Shown here one piece after another: positions 59,968 through 64,000 of a stretch of 64,000 bases of DNA. The notes beneath the pieces were generated by a model. That model worked only from the letters and a program-made list of their open reading frames with translations. It was not told the origin of the DNA and ran no database searches. The stretch comes from Streptomyces sp. ITFR-21. GTDB lineage: Bacteria > Actinomycetota > Actinomycetes > Streptomycetales > Streptomycetaceae. The DNA is taken from assembly GCF_031844685.1 (NCBI RefSeq), contig NZ_CP134605.1:3678001-3742000 (forward strand), read 5' to 3'. Numbering within the stretch: position 1 is the stretch's first letter; the number at the start of each line of letters is the position of its first letter. A program made the position numbers and the translations under genes.

Positions 59968-62736
59968 GTGCAAATCGCCTTCTTTGATGCTGACTCAAAT
60001 GAGCTTACGAGCAACAAGAAGGGGACCTTGTTTGAACGGTTTACGGCCAGGCTTGTGGAGATGTCTGGGTACCGAGATGTGCAGCTGCGTGCCAAGAGGT
60101 CGAGTCTCGAGTACGACATTGAAGCGACTTCATCACTCCATAGTCGCAAACTATTTGGTGAGGCCAAGGCGCATGAAGCGTCCATGTCGGGCAAGGAAGC
60201 GTCCGCATTTGTTGGCAAGCTCCTGCCGCTATCCCTGAGCGCTGGCGGAGTGGATGGGCTCTTTATCTCGACATCACCCTTCACTCCTGAAGCCAACGAT
60301 TATTTGGAGAGCCTAAAAAGCTCCGGTGCTACTGTCGCTGGGATTACCTTGCGGACGTTGGCTGGTGATGAAATCCCCAGATTTCTGGCCGAAAGGGGGA
60401 TCGGGATTCCCGAATCACATCTTCGCGACAAGGTCCAACGCGAAACCGGATTGCAAGCTTTTGATGCCTGGATCGTTGTCGCAGAGCGTGGCGACTTCTT
60501 CGTTTTGAGCTTGGGCCAAAATGTGATGTCGACTGCCACTGCGTTCTCTGTATTCTCGCTCGCGGGCGACTGGATCGCTATTAGCGATACGGAAGCCACC
60601 AGATTGTCGAATCAGGTTTCTGATCTTAAGGAGCTTAGGCTTCTCGCACCACAGGCGCCTCAGGTCAGGACTGATAATGAGGCCCAGACGCTTCCCGCCG
60701 TGGTGGCTGGATCCGGCTGGTTTGATTACAAGTTTCCCAGCCCGCCAGAATGTTTTATCGGTCGCGAGGCTGCATTGATCGAGATCGACAAATTTCTTGC
60801 TGAGATCAGCGGTGGATCGACGACATTGCGCGCGGCACAAGTACTAAGTCGTTCGGGTGTCGGAAAAAGTTCGCTCCTTCTCAAGGTCGCTGCGTCCGGC
60901 CGAGGTATCGCGGCTGTAACTGTCGATGGGCGAAACCTCCGCGTTCCGGCAGACTTGCGTCTGATTGCTGCGGAACTGGTCGAGCTCGTAAATTATTCTG
61001 CGGGGTCGGAAATCTCGATCCCAGCCAGACAGGATGACATTGGGGAGGCCTTCGCATCCGTCGGAAGGCACCTTGAATCACAAAATCAGCTAGCACTCCT
61101 GCAGGTCGACCAGTTCGAAGCTCTGCTGGCGCGGCCGGCAGTGTTCCAGGCAATCCTGGATCTTCTCATTGCTTGCACTAGCCTCAATTTGCCTATTGTT
61201 TGGATTATGGCTCGCAAAAACGACCTGGCGGCAACATACGACGAGGGTGCTGCCATTGATCTACTACAGATGAACCAGCTCAGCAGGCCTATCCGCCTCG
61301 ACGATTTCAGCCCGCCTGAGGAGCGTGCGCTCCTTAACCGCCTGGCGAGTGAGCTTGGTGCTCCAGTGTCCCAGCCCCTGGCAGAGGCGCTCTTGACCTT
61401 CTCTGCTGGTTTCCCATGGCTTCTCAAGCGCGTCTGCGCTCACGTGATCAGCATGTCACGGGAAGGGGTTAGCCAAGCGAATCTGAGCCGGGGAGGATTG
61501 CGTGCTGAAGATCTCTTCAACGAGGATCTTGCGGGTCTCGAAGAGGGAGACAAGGCACTCTTGAAGACCCTCGCGGCAAACATGCCAAATACGGCAGGCG
61601 AGCTCTCTCGGCGTCTGGAGGGAGAGGTTTCTATTCAGCGCCTAACTCAGAATCTCAATGATTTCTTGGGCAAAAAGCTCCTGCGCCTTTCTGGTGATGT
61701 ATACGACACCTACAATGACGTATTCAAAGCATATCTTCTCACCGATCGAATCCCCTTCCAGACGCGCTTCGTATTCCGCGTCACTCCTGGACCTGCTTTC
61801 GCGTTGCTTTCCAGGATCGCCGAAGATGGCCCAATGGACATGGGCAGTTTCACTACTCGAGTTGGAGGAAATGCCACTGCTACTTACAACAAACTAAGAG
61901 AGCTTCGACTTTTGGGACTCCTGGACCCCCAGCCGGGTCGGGTTGCCTTGTCCCCCGAGGCCGCAGCGGCTCTGGAATCGGATAGCCTCGGGGATTACCT
62001 GAGAAGAGCACTACGCAGTAACTCCCTCGTCGGCAGGCTTTTGGATCTCATCGCCAATGAGGATTCGGTTACCTTTGATGACATCTCGGAACTACTTCAG
62101 CGAGAGTTGCCTCACATCACCGCTAGCACAAGCACTTGGTCGACTTATGCGAGCGTCATGGTCAACTGGGTGAGATATGCGGGCCTGCTGGATGTTGAGG
62201 GTGACAGAGTTCGCTCAAAGGAGTCAGTATCGGACGAACTCTTGTTGCACCGAGCGTTCACGCGGGGAACCTTCTCCGCCGGGACTTTCCTTCCGTCGGT
62301 TCGGCCCAGCATGGTGAAGTCACTGCTTATCTACCTTCACGATGGCGCAAAGAGCGGGGAAGATATTCGCTCAAAGTTTGGAAGCAAGTCAAGTGCATCA
62401 CTCATCCGGGACTCCCAGGCGCTTGGCCTGATTGATGGCCAGCCGGATGGGCTTGTGCTTTCGGCGCAAGGGCGGGCAATCGTCGGCAATCCAGATGAGC
62501 TGACCGAGAAAAGCGTAGCCATGCTCTGTTTGAGCAAGCAAAATGTTTCCGCCCTGTTGAGTGAGGCAGCGGAGGGGCCTGTGAGTATCGAAAACCAGCA
62601 AGCGATAGTAGCCCGGTTCGGCGTGGCTAACTGGGCAGAAGGAACTTGGAAGTGGCGCCTTGGCATCCTGAACGCCTGGTTGGTGGCCTCCGGGCAGGCA
62701 AAGTCTGGCCGCACGGGAATTCGGCTGTCAGTGTGA
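59968..62736 (+). CDS. PD-(D/E)XK nuclease fused to STAND-type NTPase (candidate defence protein)
   Basis: The 922-residue protein has three parts. Residues 1-130 form a Mrr-like restriction domain with Glu23 (GTLFERF), Asp50 (LEYDIEA) and Glu65-x-Lys67 (FGEAKAHE), an intact PD-(D/E)XK set. Residues 250-510 are a STAND/AAA-type NTPase: CFIGREA entry, P-loop SRSGVGKSS (294-302, first Gly replaced by Ser), Walker B LALLQVDQFEAL (about 375-386) and a winged-helix part. The C-terminal 400 residues are repeated helical or winged-helix units. GTG at 59968 is the only plausible initiator near the domain start. G/C content is clearly lower than the host. Nuclease plus STAND sensor is the logic of Avs-like defence; no partner gene is needed. 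Confidence 0.75.
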   Translation: MQIAFFDADSNELTSNKKGTLFERFTARLVEMSGYRDVQLRAKRSSLEYDIEATSSLHSRKLFGEAKAHEASMSGKEASAFVGKLLPLSLSAGGVDGLFISTSPFTPEANDYLESLKSSGATVAGITLRTLAGDEIPRFLAERGIGIPESHLRDKVQRETGLQAFDAWIVVAERGDFFVLSLGQNVMSTATAFSVFSLAGDWIAISDTEATRLSNQVSDLKELRLLAPQAPQVRTDNEAQTLPAVVAGSGWFDYKFPSPPECFIGREAALIEIDKFLAEISGGSTTLRAAQVLSRSGVGKSSLLLKVAASGRGIAAVTVDGRNLRVPADLRLIAAELVELVNYSAGSEISIPARQDDIGEAFASVGRHLESQNQLALLQVDQFEALLARPAVFQAILDLLIACTSLNLPIVWIMARKNDLAATYDEGAAIDLLQMNQLSRPIRLDDFSPPEERALLNRLASELGAPVSQPLAEALLTFSAGFPWLLKRVCAHVISMSREGVSQANLSRGGLRAEDLFNEDLAGLEEGDKALLKTLAANMPNTAGELSRRLEGEVSIQRLTQNLNDFLGKKLLRLSGDVYDTYNDVFKAYLLTDRIPFQTRFVFRVTPGPAFALLSRIAEDGPMDMGSFTTRVGGNATATYNKLRELRLLGLLDPQPGRVALSPEAAAALESDSLGDYLRRALRSNSLVGRLLDLIANEDSVTFDDISELLQRELPHITASTSTWSTYASVMVNWVRYAGLLDVEGDRVRSKESVSDELLLHRAFTRGTFSAGTFLPSVRPSMVKSLLIYLHDGAKSGEDIRSKFGSKSSASLIRDSQALGLIDGQPDGLVLSAQGRAIVGNPDELTEKSVAMLCLSKQNVSALLSEAAEGPVSIENQQAIVARFGVANWAEGTWKWRLGILNAWLVASGQAKSGRTGIRLSV

Positions 62737-63025
62737 ATTCCTGAACGTGACGCCAAGCGGGGCCGCCGCCAGTTTGTGTTGGTCACCAATGGTCGCGACC
62801 CGACATCCCGTCTAAGAGCCAGGTGGCGCTTTTGGAGTTCCGCTTCGGATCAATCAGTGCGGGTGATGCCCCGTCCTCTGACTCCAAGGAGCTGGCTGCT
62901 CAAAGTCCATTGAGTGCGGGGGACAGTCATGCCGGCTGACCCGCCAGGGTTGGGTGCGAGGCTGCTGCCGGAGGTGGGGGCGGTTCGGCAGGGCGCCCCG
63001 TGCCGACACGAGATCCGTCGCTTCG

Positions 63026-63610
63026 TCACTCGCCAGGATCCTTGCGATTGACCTCTTGCATCAGGCGCCTCCGTGCCTCCCTGGAGGCGATGAGGTCGTC
63101 CTGGGCTTCGGCCAGCTCCTCTTGAAGGCGGTCTCGTTCCTCACTCAGGGCGGCAAGTTCTCGGTTGCGACTACGAGCGTCTTCCTCCAGCACCCTGACG
63201 CGGGCAGCGACGTCTTCAGATGCCGCCGACTCCACCTGCTGCCCGAGCTTGCGCCGAAGCGCATCCCTGAGCTCATCTCGTTCCTTGACGACGGCTTTCA
63301 GCTCGGCTCTCGCGAGTTGGAGATCGACCGCGAGACTGCCTTGGCTCACCGCCGTGCCGGTCTCAGTACCTCGGTCGCCAGCGAGCTCCTGCTGGCCCCG
63401 GGCCTTGTCGATGTACTGCTTGATTTCCGGCTGATAGACGAGCCAGACGGATACCTCGGCCGCCCTTGCGACGGTGGCGCAAGTGATGGCCTGGCCGGCA
63501 GCCTTCATCTCATCGACGCGGGCAAGGACGCGGGCCCGCTTTTCCTGGCTGTCCTTGCGGCGCGCTTCGCGCAGGACGTCGGCTGGCCTGCGCTTGGCTT
63601 CGGCGCTCAC
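63026..63610 (-). CDS. TnpC-like DUF6262 accessory recombinase protein
   Basis: The 194-residue protein has an N-terminal helix-turn-helix (KAAGQAITCATVARAAEVSVWLVYQ) and a long C-terminal coiled coil (about residues 105-185), the layout of DUF6262 proteins found with tyrosine recombinase pairs in Tn554-like elements. It probably guides or stabilises the recombinases. GTG at 63610 overlaps the TnpB stop as GTGA. The 290 bp between it and the convergent cargo gene shows nothing recognisable. Confidence 0.8.
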   Translation of the reverse strand: MSAEAKRRPADVLREARRKDSQEKRARVLARVDEMKAAGQAITCATVARAAEVSVWLVYQPEIKQYIDKARGQQELAGDRGTETGTAVSQGSLAVDLQLARAELKAVVKERDELRDALRRKLGQQVESAASEDVAARVRVLEEDARSRNRELAALSEERDRLQEELAEAQDDLIASREARRRLMQEVNRKDPGE

Positions 63611-64000
63611 TCGGCTGTCTCCTTCGGCGGCCCCAGGGTCGGAAGCCCCAGTGTGACGGTTCGAGCCTTGGATCCAGCGCGGACCTTGCGCAGAACCGCT
63701 GCGGCCTCCTCCACCTCCTGCCGCTCCTGGGGTGTCATGGCCTCCAGCCTGCGCTTCTGGTTCTCCCTCACGCCCTGGTATGCCTCGATCTGATCGTCGA
63801 AGTTGTTGACCACGAATTGGGCGACCCCGGCATCCAGGGCAGCCTCGCGATCGGCCTTGAGCGCCCGGATATGGTCCTCGATGGCCGGCAGATAGGACGG
63901 ATCAGGCCGGTAGGACGGGCAGCCGGCGCACTGATGACGGATCGGGCAGGCAGCGCCGCCCGCCTTCACGTTGTTCGGCTCGATGCAGTTGCCCCAGGCC
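63607..64000 (-). CDS. TnpB-like tyrosine recombinase, C-terminal part (5' end outside window)
   Basis: The visible 130 residues end the protein: a Cys cluster (GNCIEPNN ... CPIRHQCAGCPSYRPDPSYLP) followed by a long helical region (IEDHIRALKADREAALDAG ... YQGVRENQKRRLEAM). This tail is characteristic of the TnpB recombinase of Tn554-type elements. The catalytic Arg-His-Tyr part lies beyond the right edge. It is translationally coupled to the DUF6262 gene. Confidence 0.8.
   Translation of the reverse strand, partial: AWGNCIEPNNVKAGGAACPIRHQCAGCPSYRPDPSYLPAIEDHIRALKADREAALDAGVAQFVVNNFDDQIEAYQGVRENQKRRLEAMTPQERQEVEEAAAVLRKVRAGSKARTVTLGLPTLGPPKETAE

Larger units (their letters stand above)
59625..64000. 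mobile_element. Second integrated element with Tn554-like recombinase module (right end outside window)
   Basis: The left edge is set by the break in the pilin gene near 59624. Inside are a lower-G/C 922-codon gene on the plus strand and, converging on it, DUF6262 (TnpC-like) and the end of a TnpB-like tyrosine recombinase, which runs out of the window. Tn554-type elements carry tnpA-tnpB-tnpC at one end and cargo at the other, matching this order if tnpA lies to the right. The left boundary to the base is not proven. Confidence 0.75.

Overview
The window is high-GC actinobacterial DNA with strong G/C preference at third codon positions. GTG starts and ATGA/GTGA stop-start overlaps are frequent. 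Gene content (an Ssd/TadZ-TadA-TadB-TadC-DUF4244 pilus locus, acsA, nhaA, a SulP-carbonic anhydrase fusion, a MarP-like protease) points to Streptomyces or a close relative.

Host region 1 (1-14.74 kb): the end of a MarP-like periplasmic protease, an alpha/beta hydrolase, a holin-family membrane protein, nhaA, acsA, a SulP-carbonic anhydrase fusion, a MinD/CooC-like ATPase interrupted by an in-frame TGA, a Fic-like protein, a HAD phosphatase, and the start of a Flp/Tad pilus operon (ssd then tadA).

Prophage (about 14.739-56.879 kb, about 42.1 kb): a siphovirus genome integrated by a large serine integrase exactly in the Walker A codons of tadA, splitting the pilus ATPase gene. Almost all phage genes run leftward. 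From right to left the order is: an inactive-looking mini serine recombinase coupled to the integrase; divergent Xre and repressor genes with paired operator repeats; small early genes; a primase-polymerase/helicase; an HNH gene broken by an IS982-family element with a 4-bp CTAG duplication; a module with a region-2-only sigma-like protein, DnaJ-type zinc mini-proteins and multi-TM proteins resembling plasmid spread proteins; then terminases, portal, MuF, scaffold, capsid, connectors, major tail protein, a tail chaperone with a CCCTTTC slip site, tape measure, baseplate, a secreted sialidase, a GH25 endolysin and holins. The left end holds a GntR regulator with divergent accessory genes. Between these and attL lies about 0.9 kb packed with perfect hairpins, ending in three type I-E-like CRISPR repeats at exact 61-bp spacing whose 'spacers' are themselves palindromes.

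Host region 2 and a second element (56.88-64 kb): the remaining tadA, tadB, tadC and a DUF4244 Flp-pilin-like gene that is itself cut after its STAEYAVG processing motif by another insertion. That insertion carries a lower-GC 922-codon gene for a PD-(D/E)XK nuclease fused to a STAND-type NTPase (a candidate single-gene defence system), converging on a Tn554-like TnpB/TnpC (DUF6262) recombinase module that leaves the window.

Together, one pilus operon has been hit twice by unrelated mobile elements, in the ATPase and in the pilin. The best leads for something undescribed are the hairpin/CRISPR-like island next to attL, the nuclease-STAND cargo gene, and the catalytically degenerate mini recombinase coupled to the integrase.
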